In this document: piece by piece, positions 1 through 7,724 of the stretch
Layout: each line of letters opens with the position of its first letter
How positions within the stretch are numbered: the first letter of the stretch is position 1
Source of the DNA: Sulfurospirillum sp.
GTDB lineage: Bacteria; Campylobacterota; Campylobacteria; Campylobacterales; QNZT01
Reading direction: 5' to 3'
Assembly: GCA_003978455.1 (NCBI GenBank)
Contig: QNZT01000137.1
Coordinates: forward strand, 1 to 23,434
DNA length: 23,434 bases
Program-made: the position numbers and the translations under genes
The notes under the pieces: model-generated
Seen by the model: only the letters and a program-made list of their open reading frames with translations
Database searches by the model: none
What the model was told of the DNA's origin: nothing

Positions 1-340
1 TTGACTTGATGGATTTTTCTTTTTCTTCCTCCTCTGCTAAATACGGTGTCAAATCTTTTTTCGCAGGATAGGCGATGTTTTTCAGAAACTGCCGAAGATA
101 AAGCTTCCTGTTTTTTCGATAACTTTCAAGTTGCTTCTCCTTAAACGCCGCATCTTTGTCCAGAAAGAAGGCAGGCGATATCAGCTGCAACCGATCGATT
201 CGCGTCCGGGTACGCAGTGCAAACTCCACTGCATCGATCGCCCCCTTGCTGAAACCCGCCACCGTATAGCTGCTCTCATGAAGATAGCCGCGAAAAAGCG
301 CCTCTTCCCCCTGTAGTGAAAAACCGCTAAAGAAATGCAC
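1..340 (-). CDS. bioV: BioV-type pimeloyl-ACP methyl ester esterase, 5' part (cut by window edge)
   Basis: The first 113 codons are visible; the gene runs off the left edge. The product starts MHFFSGFSLQGEEALF and has a G-F-S-K-G nucleophile elbow at residues 29-33 with Ser31 as the expected catalytic serine, followed by LQLISPAFF. These features match BioV, the short alpha/beta hydrolase used by Helicobacter and relatives in place of BioH. BioV releases pimeloyl-ACP from its methyl ester before biotin ring assembly and acts in the cytosol. The family is about 170-180 residues, so roughly 60 are missing here. The start is GTG at 338-340, inside the end of the FtsH-like gene (14-base overlap), with a GGAG about ten bases upstream, so translation is probably coupled. 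Recognition rests on recalled family sequence and the Ser motif; the rest of the catalytic triad is outside the window. Confidence 0.82.
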   Translation of the reverse strand, partial: MHFFSGFSLQGEEALFRGYLHESSYTVAGFSKGAIDAVEFALRTRTRIDRLQLISPAFFLDKDAAFKEKQLESYRKNRKLYLRQFLKNIAYPAKKDLTPYLAEEEEKEKSIKS

Positions 341-1988
341 GTATCATCTGCTCCAGCTCTTTGCGGTGGAGTGTCTCCTGTTCCAGCAGCGCATCCCGGA
401 TCGCATCGACCGCTTTTCGCATCTTGTGCAAAAACTGTTCGAGATCTTCGATCGCCTCGTCGATCAGTGAGGCACTATCCACCGAAGCGGCATAGACACC
501 ATCCCCCATCGCATAGATCTGTACCATCTCCTCGGCGATCTGTTTCGCTTTTTTGATATCAGAAGCGCAGTTGGTATAGACCTCTTCAAAGTAGAGTTGT
601 GATGCGACATAACCGGCAAGATAGACTTTCAGCTTGCCGCTCATCTGGGTGCGTGAAGTGATCTCCTTCTCCATCTCGATCAAAAAAGCCTCTACAAGAC
701 TCACTTTCTCAAAATCGACCTCGTACCAGTAGGCGCTCAACGCTTTGGCTGCCTGATAGGTCGCCTGAATCACCTTCTCTTCATGAGAGTAGCTCAAAAT
801 CCTCTTTTTGCCCAAAAGCACCTTCTCTTTGACACTGTTGAAATCCTCGTAAGTGATTTTCTGACGATTGTGGCGCAAAGCGTTGATCGCCGCTTCATTG
901 ACAAACGTCGATAGCGCGGCACCGCTGAAACCGACTGTCATCTTTGCCAGTTCGACGAAACTGACATCCGTCACTTTGCCTCTGAGGTGCACTTTCAAAA
1001 TCTCTTCACGCTCTTTGATCCCCGGCAGTGAGACAAAGATACGCCTGTCGAAACGCCCCGCACGCAGCAGTGCATTGTCCAGCATCTCATACTGGTTGGT
1101 TGCGGCGATGACGATGACATTGCTGCTCTCTTCAAAACCGTCCATCTGCGTCAACAGCTGGTTGAGTGTACTCTCGCGTTCATCGTTGCGTCCGTTTCCG
1201 CGCGCCTTTCCCACTGCATCGATCTCATCGATGAATATAATAGAAGGCGCATAACGTTTGGCAACGGCAAAGAGTTCCCGAACCCGTTTGGCACCCATCC
1301 CGACATAGATCTGTACAAATGCCGATCCGCTCTGGTAGAAAAAGGGAACACCCGCTTCCCCTGCCACCGCTTTGGCGATGAGTGTCTTCCCCACACCGGG
1401 AGGACCTGCCAGCAAAACACCACGCGGCATCTTGACACCAAAGGCGGTATATTTCTCTCTGTTTTTGAGGAAGTCGACAATCTCGTACAACTCCTCCTTC
1501 ACCTCATCGATCCCCGCAACATCATCAAAAGTCACATCAGAAGAGACCGGCATGATCTCCCGCTCTACACCGGGAAGCATCTCGGGAAGATACTCCTGTC
1601 TCCTTCGCTCCTCCCGCTCCGGCGGCTGCGGTTTGAGACGTTTTCCGTACATGAACGCAAATCCGATCAGCATCCCCAGCAAGATAAAGAGTATCACCGC
1701 ATCGGTGTACTCTTCCGACTCATCGATCTCAACAGGTACTTTATGCAGCAGTTCGCTGATATCGATACCCGAACGGATAATCGAATAGTCCCCTTCATCG
1801 GTGGAGAGCACTACCCGGTTGCCGACAATCGTCGCTTTTTTGAATAAGTTGTTTTCGAGAAAATGGTGGTAGGTATTCAGATCGATCGTCTCAACCGGTT
1901 TGTGCAGATAGGCTATCAACGAGAGTGCGATCAGCATCAAAGAGGCGATCAGCGTGATCAGGTTGCGCTTATTGAGCCACTTTCGCAA
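327..1988 (-). CDS. FtsH-like membrane AAA ATPase lacking the HExxH protease motif
   Basis: The 553-residue product has the FtsH layout: two N-terminal membrane segments (about 9-29 and 96-114) flanking a short periplasmic domain, then an AAA module with Walker A GPPGVGKT (195-202), Walker B IIFIDE (250-255), second region of homology ending RAGRFDR, and a pore loop reading YVG (228-230) rather than FVG. The M41 peptidase part is present in outline but short. Where FtsH has HEAGH this protein has YQAAK (411-415), so both His ligands and the catalytic Glu are gone, while the distal Asp (D477 in CASD) remains. It is therefore probably an ATP-driven unfoldase or chaperone, or a partner subunit of a true FtsH encoded elsewhere. 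The start is TTG at 1986-1988 behind a strong GGGAGGGGA; it overlaps mtaB by 20 bases. Database annotation will probably read 'ATP-dependent metalloprotease FtsH'. Confidence 0.93.
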   Translation of the reverse strand: MRKWLNKRNLITLIASLMLIALSLIAYLHKPVETIDLNTYHHFLENNLFKKATIVGNRVVLSTDEGDYSIIRSGIDISELLHKVPVEIDESEEYTDAVILFILLGMLIGFAFMYGKRLKPQPPEREERRRQEYLPEMLPGVEREIMPVSSDVTFDDVAGIDEVKEELYEIVDFLKNREKYTAFGVKMPRGVLLAGPPGVGKTLIAKAVAGEAGVPFFYQSGSAFVQIYVGMGAKRVRELFAVAKRYAPSIIFIDEIDAVGKARGNGRNDERESTLNQLLTQMDGFEESSNVIVIAATNQYEMLDNALLRAGRFDRRIFVSLPGIKEREEILKVHLRGKVTDVSFVELAKMTVGFSGAALSTFVNEAAINALRHNRQKITYEDFNSVKEKVLLGKKRILSYSHEEKVIQATYQAAKALSAYWYEVDFEKVSLVEAFLIEMEKEITSRTQMSGKLKVYLAGYVASQLYFEEVYTNCASDIKKAKQIAEEMVQIYAMGDGVYAASVDSASLIDEAIEDLEQFLHKMRKAVDAIRDALLEQETLHRKELEQMIRAFL

Positions 1989-3216
1989 AGTTCCCCTCCC
2001 TTCGCACTTCTGCTTGCGCTATCTCGACCCACTCCTTCTCCAGATCAAGTGGAGAGTCTATATAGACCCGGTTGTAAAACTGATCGTAGCCGCTTTGGAA
2101 ATTCCCTTTTCGCTCTTCGACCAGCACCTGCAGGTTGCGGTTGTGCCGCTGCCTGAAACGGTAGTTGTTCTCTTCGGTGATCGCTTCGAGTAGTTTGAGC
2201 CGCGATTTCGCCTCTTTGCCGTTAACGACCCCTTTCAGCGTCGCGGCATGGGTTCCTTCGCGTTTGCTGTAGGTAAAAGCGTGTATATGGGTGATCGGGA
2301 AGCGCCTGAAGTTTTCCAGCCCCTCTTCCCAGAGCGCCTGGCTCTCGCCCGGATGCCCGACGATAAAGTCGGTTCCCAGCGCATACCCCTTCTGGGCAAT
2401 CGTCTCAAAAAGCTCCAGATCCCGTTGCAGTGCATTGCGCCGTCTCATGATACGCAGCATCTCTTCACTCGTATGCTGCAGGGCGATATGCAGATGCCGC
2501 TCCATCCACGGCTCATCCAAAATCTCCATAAACGCATCGTCGATCTGCACAGGCTCCAGCGACCCCAGACGGATACGACGCACCCCGCGGATCAGAGACA
2601 TCCTCTTGAGCAGTGTCGCGATGGAACTTCCCGTATCTTTGCCGTAACTGCCGATGTTGGTTCCTGTCAGGACAAATTCACCATATCCGTTGGCGGCAAG
2701 CTTCGTCACCTGCGCCAGAATCTTCTCCTCCTTCTGACTGCGTGCACCCCCGCGTACCGAAGGGATGATACAATAACTGCAATTGAAATCACACCCCTCC
2801 TGAATCTTGATAAATGCCTTGCTTCTGGAGCTGAAATCTTCGACAATCGTCTCGTCGAGGCTCTTCAGATCGCCCGGTGCGAAAAAGCGCTCCTCACGTT
2901 TAAGCAGTGCGTTGATATTTTTCTTCTCCGAGTGTCCGAAAACACCGAAAACTTTCTCATCGGCAAAGAGGGACTCTCCCTTGCTGATCGCACCGCATCC
3001 TGCAAGAATCACCCTTTTGCCCTGCTTCTGTAAGCCGGCGATATAGCTCCGCGCACTGCTGTCGGCGGAGTTGGTCACGGTACAGGAGTTCACCACAACG
3101 ATATCCGCCTCCGCTTCACTCTCCACCAGCACAAAATCTTTCAGGTTCTGCGCCATGATCTGCGAATCGTAGATATTTGTACGGCAGCCGAACGTTTTAA
3201 GATATACTCTGTTCAC
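1969..3216 (-). CDS. mtaB: tRNA t6A37 methylthiotransferase MtaB (radical SAM)
   Basis: This enzyme converts N6-threonylcarbamoyladenosine at tRNA position 37 to its 2-methylthio form. The N-terminal UPF0004 domain carries three Cys ligands of the auxiliary 4Fe-4S cluster, in TFGCRTN (C11), NSCTVT (C45) and AGCGA (C74). The radical SAM domain has CDFNCSYC (C142, C146, C149), the CxxxCxxC site. The C-terminal 60 or so residues fit a TRAM RNA-binding domain. The TFGCRTN form and the length (415 residues) point to MtaB rather than MiaB or RimO. I chose the GTG at 3214-3216, giving MNRVYLKTFGCRTN, because AGGA lies about eight bases upstream and family members start here. The open frame extends to 3261, but those extra codons look non-native. 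It overlaps the 3' end of the MscS gene by 20 bases. Confidence 0.93.
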   Translation of the reverse strand: MNRVYLKTFGCRTNIYDSQIMAQNLKDFVLVESEAEADIVVVNSCTVTNSADSSARSYIAGLQKQGKRVILAGCGAISKGESLFADEKVFGVFGHSEKKNINALLKREERFFAPGDLKSLDETIVEDFSSRSKAFIKIQEGCDFNCSYCIIPSVRGGARSQKEEKILAQVTKLAANGYGEFVLTGTNIGSYGKDTGSSIATLLKRMSLIRGVRRIRLGSLEPVQIDDAFMEILDEPWMERHLHIALQHTSEEMLRIMRRRNALQRDLELFETIAQKGYALGTDFIVGHPGESQALWEEGLENFRRFPITHIHAFTYSKREGTHAATLKGVVNGKEAKSRLKLLEAITEENNYRFRQRHNRNLQVLVEERKGNFQSGYDQFYNRVYIDSPLDLEKEWVEIAQAEVRREGNFAKVAQ

Positions 3217-4828
3217 CCGGATCCTTAGGCTCCAATTGTGCATCTTTTTTGAAATTGACAATCTGTGTAGGATATGCGATCTTGATATCCTCCTCCGCCA
3301 TCAGTGCATCGAGGATATTGGAGTAGATATTGCTTCTGAGGGTCAGCGTGGCATAGGAGTTGGTCATATACCAGCAGGAGATTTTAACGCCGTACTCCTC
3401 CATAAAAGTATAGACCCGCGGCTCGACGTTGATATTTTTCAGACTATACTGACTGCGCAGCATATTGAGCTGTTTACGGGAGATCTCCGTATATCCTTTG
3501 GAGTATTTTTTGACGATTTCGCGCACCAGATGCTGCGCCTTTTTATAGTTGGAATCAAATGTAATCATCACATCGACACCATCCCAGACAGTTTTGATCT
3601 TTCCATGGGTATAGTTTGCCAGAAGTTCCGTAAAAATATAGTTATTGGGGATAAAGATAATCCTTCCCGCCCTTCGGTTGTGTGTATATGTCGTCAGTGT
3701 AACATCTTCGAGAATCGTCATACGCAAAAAGGAGATATCGATGATATCTCCGACATATTCGTGCTTTCCCTTAAAAACTTTGACACGGTCTCCGACATGA
3801 AAACTGCCGCCAAAGACGATCACCATCCACCCCAGCGCGCTCATGAAGAGATCTTTCATCGCGATCGCGATACCTGCGGAAGCGAACCCCAGCACAGTCA
3901 CAAAATAGGTCATATTCTCCAAAAAGGAGAAGAGTAAAACCAACATGATGAGGAAGAAGTTGCTGAAGTTGATAATCTTGTTCGCCATATAGTAACGCTG
4001 ATTGTCCGTGATCGTCTTTTTCGCCAGATACTTAAAGATAAAAGAGAAGAGTATGATCACACCGATCGTGATCAGGATATTGAACAGACGCTGCATCTGT
4101 ACTTTGATATCGCTCGTGACTTTCAGTTTGCTGTCTTCGACTTTCTTGGCATAAAGGGCATAGGTATTTTTGGCAAGATGATAGACAGGGAGAATCTCGT
4201 CAAGTTCATGTTTGATTTTTGTATCTTTTTTCAACAGGCGCTTCTTCTCTTTCAACAGTTCTATCAGGGTATATAGACCTTCAAGCTTACGGTTGAAATC
4301 TTCACGTTCAGTTTTCAGCAGTTTGAGATAACGAAAACCGTTCAGGATATCAAAAGGCGTTTTGATCTCAGGTGCTTTGGCGATATCTTTGGGTTTTGTC
4401 AACTCTTCAAAAGGAGGATATTTAAAATCTTTCAGCAGTGAGATTTGGTTCTCCAACGTCTCCTCTTCCGATTTGAGTTTCATGAACTCCGGGGTGTCTG
4501 GTTTCAATGCACTTTTGTGTAGTTTTTTCCGTATCTCTTTGAGTTGATTTTGCAGATCGAGATAGACCTGATGGTTATTGTATTTGGCGTAGAGGAGATT
4601 GGTTTTGAGCTGATCGTTGATCGCTTCGAGCTGTTCTTGTATCTCCTGATTGTGTTTAATACGCGCCTTCGCCTCTTCGATCGTCAGATTCGCTTTTTCC
4701 GTTTGCTCTGTCTCATTGTTTTCGGTAGTGGGAGCAGTTTTCACACCTTTGGTACTGTTGTTATCCACAGCATAGAGGGGGAAAAGTACTACACAAAGCA
4801 GCAGGAGAAGAGTCGTTTTAATCTTCAC
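3197..4828 (-). CDS. MscS-family mechanosensitive channel with periplasmic coiled-coil domain
   Basis: This is an inner-membrane channel that opens under membrane tension during hypo-osmotic shock. The 543-residue product begins with a signal peptide ending near LFPLYA, then about 220 residues of charged, heptad-like sequence likely to form periplasmic coiled coil. Transmembrane segments follow near 246-268, 286-304 and 309-340. The last contains the Gly/Ala-rich pore helix GFASAGIAIAMKDLF, followed by the beta domain (FHVGDRVKV, IIFIPNNYIF) and a C-terminal alpha/beta domain. It is larger than E. coli MscS (286 residues) and smaller than MscK. A MscS gene in the same position relative to aroB and mtaB is known in Helicobacter and Campylobacter. 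I chose GTG at 4826-4828 (MKIKTTLLLLL) over TTG at 4834 because of the GGGAA spacing. It overlaps aroB by 11 bases. Confidence 0.92.
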   Translation of the reverse strand: MKIKTTLLLLLCVVLFPLYAVDNNSTKGVKTAPTTENNETEQTEKANLTIEEAKARIKHNQEIQEQLEAINDQLKTNLLYAKYNNHQVYLDLQNQLKEIRKKLHKSALKPDTPEFMKLKSEEETLENQISLLKDFKYPPFEELTKPKDIAKAPEIKTPFDILNGFRYLKLLKTEREDFNRKLEGLYTLIELLKEKKRLLKKDTKIKHELDEILPVYHLAKNTYALYAKKVEDSKLKVTSDIKVQMQRLFNILITIGVIILFSFIFKYLAKKTITDNQRYYMANKIINFSNFFLIMLVLLFSFLENMTYFVTVLGFASAGIAIAMKDLFMSALGWMVIVFGGSFHVGDRVKVFKGKHEYVGDIIDISFLRMTILEDVTLTTYTHNRRAGRIIFIPNNYIFTELLANYTHGKIKTVWDGVDVMITFDSNYKKAQHLVREIVKKYSKGYTEISRKQLNMLRSQYSLKNINVEPRVYTFMEEYGVKISCWYMTNSYATLTLRSNIYSNILDALMAEEDIKIAYPTQIVNFKKDAQLEPKDPGEQSIS

Positions 4829-5870
4829 TGTCAAATTCCCGCAAAACGGAGAGCACCAGCGCCCTGTCCACTCCCCTGACCATCTCGTAACCGCCTATAT
4901 GGTACGGCAGGATAAATTTAATCGTCTCGTTTTCACTCTTTTTGTCGAGAAAGAAAGCATCGTAAAAACGTTCCGGATCTTCTATCTTAAATGATACCGG
5001 AAGATGATACCGCTCCAGCACTTTTTGGATGCGAAGTGCTTCCTCATCATCCAGAAAGCCGAGTCTCTGTGCCAGTCTGTTCGCCATCACCATACCGATT
5101 GCTACCGCTTCGCCGTGAAGATAGCGGCTGTACCCGGTGATGTTTTCGATCACGTGTGCAAAAGTGTGCCCATAGTTCAGCACTGCACGAATCCCTTTCT
5201 CTTTTTCATCTTCACCGACCACTTTCGCTTTGGTTTCGACACTTTTTCGGATCGCAGCAGCAAGATCGCTTTGCTGATGCAGATCGGCATACTCCAGAAA
5301 CTGAAAAAAATCCGCATCAAACGTCACAGCCATCTTGACGATCTCTGCAACACCGGCGCCAAACTCTCTTTCGGGCAGTGTTTTGAGAAATTCGGTTTCG
5401 ATATAGACCGCCTTCGGCTGGTAAAATGCCCCGATCAGATTTTTGCCGAATCGGTTGTTGATACCCGTCTTACCTCCGACACTTGCATCTACCTGGGAAA
5501 GCAGCGTCGTGGGAATCTGGATAAAGTCGATACCGCGCTGGAAAACAGAAGCGGCAAAACCGGTCATATCGCCGACGACACCGCCTCCAAACGCGATCAA
5601 AAGAGAGTTTCTGTCAAAGCGGTGGTTGAAGAGATTTTCCAGGATATAGTCAAGGCTCTCCTGATTTTTATAGTTTTCCCCATCTTTGACTGTGATGATA
5701 TAGAGCTCTTTTGCACTGATCTTCTCAAGCAGCTTTGAGAGGTGCAAACCAGCCACTTTCGGGTTGGTAACGATTGCCACTTTGGTATCGAAGTGCATCT
5801 TTTCCATTTCATCTATGTAGATCGTGTAATCAACCGATTTTCTGTTTTCAAAATGGATATGTGTCTGCAT
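4818..5870 (-). CDS. aroB: 3-dehydroquinate synthase AroB
   Basis: This is the second enzyme of the shikimate pathway. It uses NAD and a divalent metal to cyclise DAHP to 3-dehydroquinate in the cytosol. The 350-residue product has the NAD loop GGGVVGDMTGF (95-105), the segment IPTTLLSQVDASVGGKTGIN (119-138) and the metal ligands E176 (GVAEIVK), H235 (NYGHTF) and H252 (LHGEAVAIGM). The 17-residue spacing of the two His matches the family. ATG at 5868-5870 is preceded by AGGGAG five bases upstream. It is the first gene of the leftward operon aroB-mscS-mtaB-FtsH-like-bioV. Length is typical and no key residue is missing. Confidence 0.97.
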   Translation of the reverse strand: MQTHIHFENRKSVDYTIYIDEMEKMHFDTKVAIVTNPKVAGLHLSKLLEKISAKELYIITVKDGENYKNQESLDYILENLFNHRFDRNSLLIAFGGGVVGDMTGFAASVFQRGIDFIQIPTTLLSQVDASVGGKTGINNRFGKNLIGAFYQPKAVYIETEFLKTLPEREFGAGVAEIVKMAVTFDADFFQFLEYADLHQQSDLAAAIRKSVETKAKVVGEDEKEKGIRAVLNYGHTFAHVIENITGYSRYLHGEAVAIGMVMANRLAQRLGFLDDEEALRIQKVLERYHLPVSFKIEDPERFYDAFFLDKKSENETIKFILPYHIGGYEMVRGVDRALVLSVLREFDSED

Positions 5871-5902
5871 GAAACTCCCTGAATACTGCTCGATATTAAT
5901 TC

Positions 5903-5908
5903 ATTATA
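5903..5908 (-). promoter_or_regulatory. Putative -10 element of the aroB operon promoter
   Basis: On the minus strand this reads TATAAT within AAATATAATGAATTAATATCG, 33 bases before the aroB start codon, in the 58-base gap after the RCK gene. It is the only long gap in the leftward genes between 1 and 14347, which supports a promoter here. No convincing -35 box is seen, which is common in Campylobacterota where an AT-rich periodic stretch serves instead. No terminator hairpin is seen for the preceding gene. Confidence 0.6.
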
Positions 5909-5928
5909 TTTAAAAACAGTTTATATTT

Positions 5929-7338
5929 TTATGATTCATAAGGCAAAAAGAGCTGGTATTTGTCCAGAAAACGAAAATAGTGCTTCTCGATATCGGTTGA
6001 AAAAAATGCCATCCACCGGGGTTCAAGCAATTTTTTTTCAAAAATGACAAACTGAAGAAAATCATCCTGGGGCAGCAACTCACGTATCGGGTTTTTGTCC
6101 GTCTTGATAATCCGCACCTTCTCTTCAAAGAGTTTGGAAAGATTTTCAAAATGCTCGATAATCTTCTCCCGCTCTTCGTTGAAATCCGCTGTAAAATCGT
6201 AAAAGGAGATATCCAGTCCAAGCTGCGATGCACAGTCGAATATGACAGATGAGAGCTGCTCTATCTTGTCACTCTCCTCACTGAGTACCACGGAGTGCCT
6301 GATGTTGAAAAAGCCGTTGTTTCCGGTTTTGAGTATCGGGATTTTCAGACGGTAGAGAAAGAGCATATGGTGTGTAAAAAAGGCTTTATCCGTGATAAAG
6401 AGTCCGATAGAGTTATGCTCCAGATCACCCAACACAATCCGCTGCATCGAAAGATTGAGAAAATCGAACAGCACATCGATACTGGCGCTTTCATGATAAC
6501 CTTTTAACTTGTCGAGCATTTTGCCCAGCCGCGGATTGACGACACGGATAATCAGTTTTTTACTATTGAGTTTGGCATGCATCAGCATCGCATCGTTACA
6601 AAGCAACTCTATCTGGCTGTCGTTCATCGCCACCATATCGATAAAAGTATAGGTATTTTGTCCGTAGGGGTGCGGAAACTGACCAAACTGACGTTTGATA
6701 CTTTTATAGACTCCCTTTAGTACATTTGGATTGCCCACCGCCAAAATCGCATCATCCGGCATCAGCATCGTTTTCGGCTCCGGCAATATAATCTTCTGAT
6801 TGCGGTAGATAGCGGCAATACGCCACCGCTTCTGTTCGATATTGCCTACATGCCGATAGACATAGGCACTGCCGAAGGGGATTTTGATCTCCATCACTTC
6901 CCCCTGCCCCAGACCGATATTTTGCGCCCAGAGCGGTATATCGGGCAGATAATTGCTCAGCAGATTGGCGATACGCTCATGCTGATTGAGTACCACGGTA
7001 TGGGGGTCATCAATATGCAGATCCCACTTATCAAGCATCACAATCGACAGTTGCTGATCGACTCTGCGTAAATTGTCGTATGTCGCTTGCATATCGATTT
7101 TATTGCCGAGCACCAGCATCACCTGAAAGAAATCGATATCTTCGATCATCGGAGCGAGTTTGATATAACTGGTCGGATCGAAACGGTAATATAGAAACTG
7201 CTCCCGACGTTTTGCAGGAAGCGTGGTATCTCTGTAGTAGACGATATGGTAGATATTTTCAGAGGTATCGAGATTTTCCAGTCTCTGTAAAAAAGCCCTG
7301 GACTCCGAACCATCCGCAATAATCAATATCTTTTTCAC
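5929..7338 (-). CDS. Orphan RCK/TrkA-C domain protein (COG3400-like)
   Basis: The 469-residue soluble protein begins MKKILIIADGSESRAFLQRL, a Rossmann-like strand-turn-helix. Residues about 146-214 (from GQGEVMEI, through AILAVGNPNVLKGVYKSI) fit a TrkA-C (RCK-C) domain as found in K+ transport regulators. The last 250 residues resemble the Campylobacterota COG3400 family and have no domain I can name. No membrane segments are seen. RCK domains bind nucleotides or ions and gate channels or transporters, but no Trk/Ktr channel gene is adjacent, so its partner is unknown. MgtE is encoded further upstream in the same gene chain. The start is GTG at 7336-7338, in a 4-base GTGA overlap with the upstream lipoprotein gene and preceded by GAGG, so translation is likely coupled. 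Confidence 0.85.
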   Translation of the reverse strand: MKKILIIADGSESRAFLQRLENLDTSENIYHIVYYRDTTLPAKRREQFLYYRFDPTSYIKLAPMIEDIDFFQVMLVLGNKIDMQATYDNLRRVDQQLSIVMLDKWDLHIDDPHTVVLNQHERIANLLSNYLPDIPLWAQNIGLGQGEVMEIKIPFGSAYVYRHVGNIEQKRWRIAAIYRNQKIILPEPKTMLMPDDAILAVGNPNVLKGVYKSIKRQFGQFPHPYGQNTYTFIDMVAMNDSQIELLCNDAMLMHAKLNSKKLIIRVVNPRLGKMLDKLKGYHESASIDVLFDFLNLSMQRIVLGDLEHNSIGLFITDKAFFTHHMLFLYRLKIPILKTGNNGFFNIRHSVVLSEESDKIEQLSSVIFDCASQLGLDISFYDFTADFNEEREKIIEHFENLSKLFEEKVRIIKTDKNPIRELLPQDDFLQFVIFEKKLLEPRWMAFFSTDIEKHYFRFLDKYQLFLPYES

Positions 7339-7724
7339 TGCGCCTCTTCAGCTTTGCAGCGGCAATTTTGGAGTCTCCGTTTGCGTACGATGCGACCCTC
7401 CTGATCGAGCAGTCCGATCCGACATAGCCCATCTTCGACAAAGAGCCGTAAAGGTATCTGTGTCCCGACCGCACCTGCCAGGGGATTGTCTGCCACCCAC
7501 GATCGCCGTGGAATATTAGTCAACAGCAAAAGAGAGTGTTTTTGAAAAACCGTATCCGAAATCTCTATATGTTCTACTTCGCTTAGCTGACGCACTTTCT
7601 CTTTCACTTCATGAAGACACTCGACAGAGGGTTGGTGTAATACCGCATGAGTGTTTTGCTTAGCACTGCATCCTCCGCTCAGCAAAAGAAACACTCCCGC
7701 CAAAAAGGACTTAGTATAGTCCAT
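7335..7724 (-). CDS. Small predicted lipoprotein of unknown function
   Basis: The product is 129 residues. A signal peptide ends in LLSGGC, a lipobox with Cys19 as the expected lipidated residue, so it should be anchored in the envelope. The mature part is mixed alpha/beta in character with Cys residues at VECLHE, DGLCRIG and a terminal NCRCKAEEAQ. I do not recognise a family. It overlaps the upstream S41 protease lipoprotein by 14 bases and the downstream RCK gene by 4, so it is co-transcribed and probably translationally coupled to both. A role with the S41 protease is possible but only by position. Confidence 0.8.
   Translation of the reverse strand: MDYTKSFLAGVFLLLSGGCSAKQNTHAVLHQPSVECLHEVKEKVRQLSEVEHIEISDTVFQKHSLLLLTNIPRRSWVADNPLAGAVGTQIPLRLFVEDGLCRIGLLDQEGRIVRKRRLQNCRCKAEEAQ

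Noticed and set aside
2248..3033. 261-codon plus-strand open frame
   Set aside because: It lies wholly antisense to mtaB, whose iron-sulfur motifs are intact; no ribosome site or recognisable domain.
4761..4769. Perfect DnaA box TTATCCACA
   Set aside because: Single copy inside the MscS coding sequence, with no cluster of boxes or AT-rich unwinding region around it.
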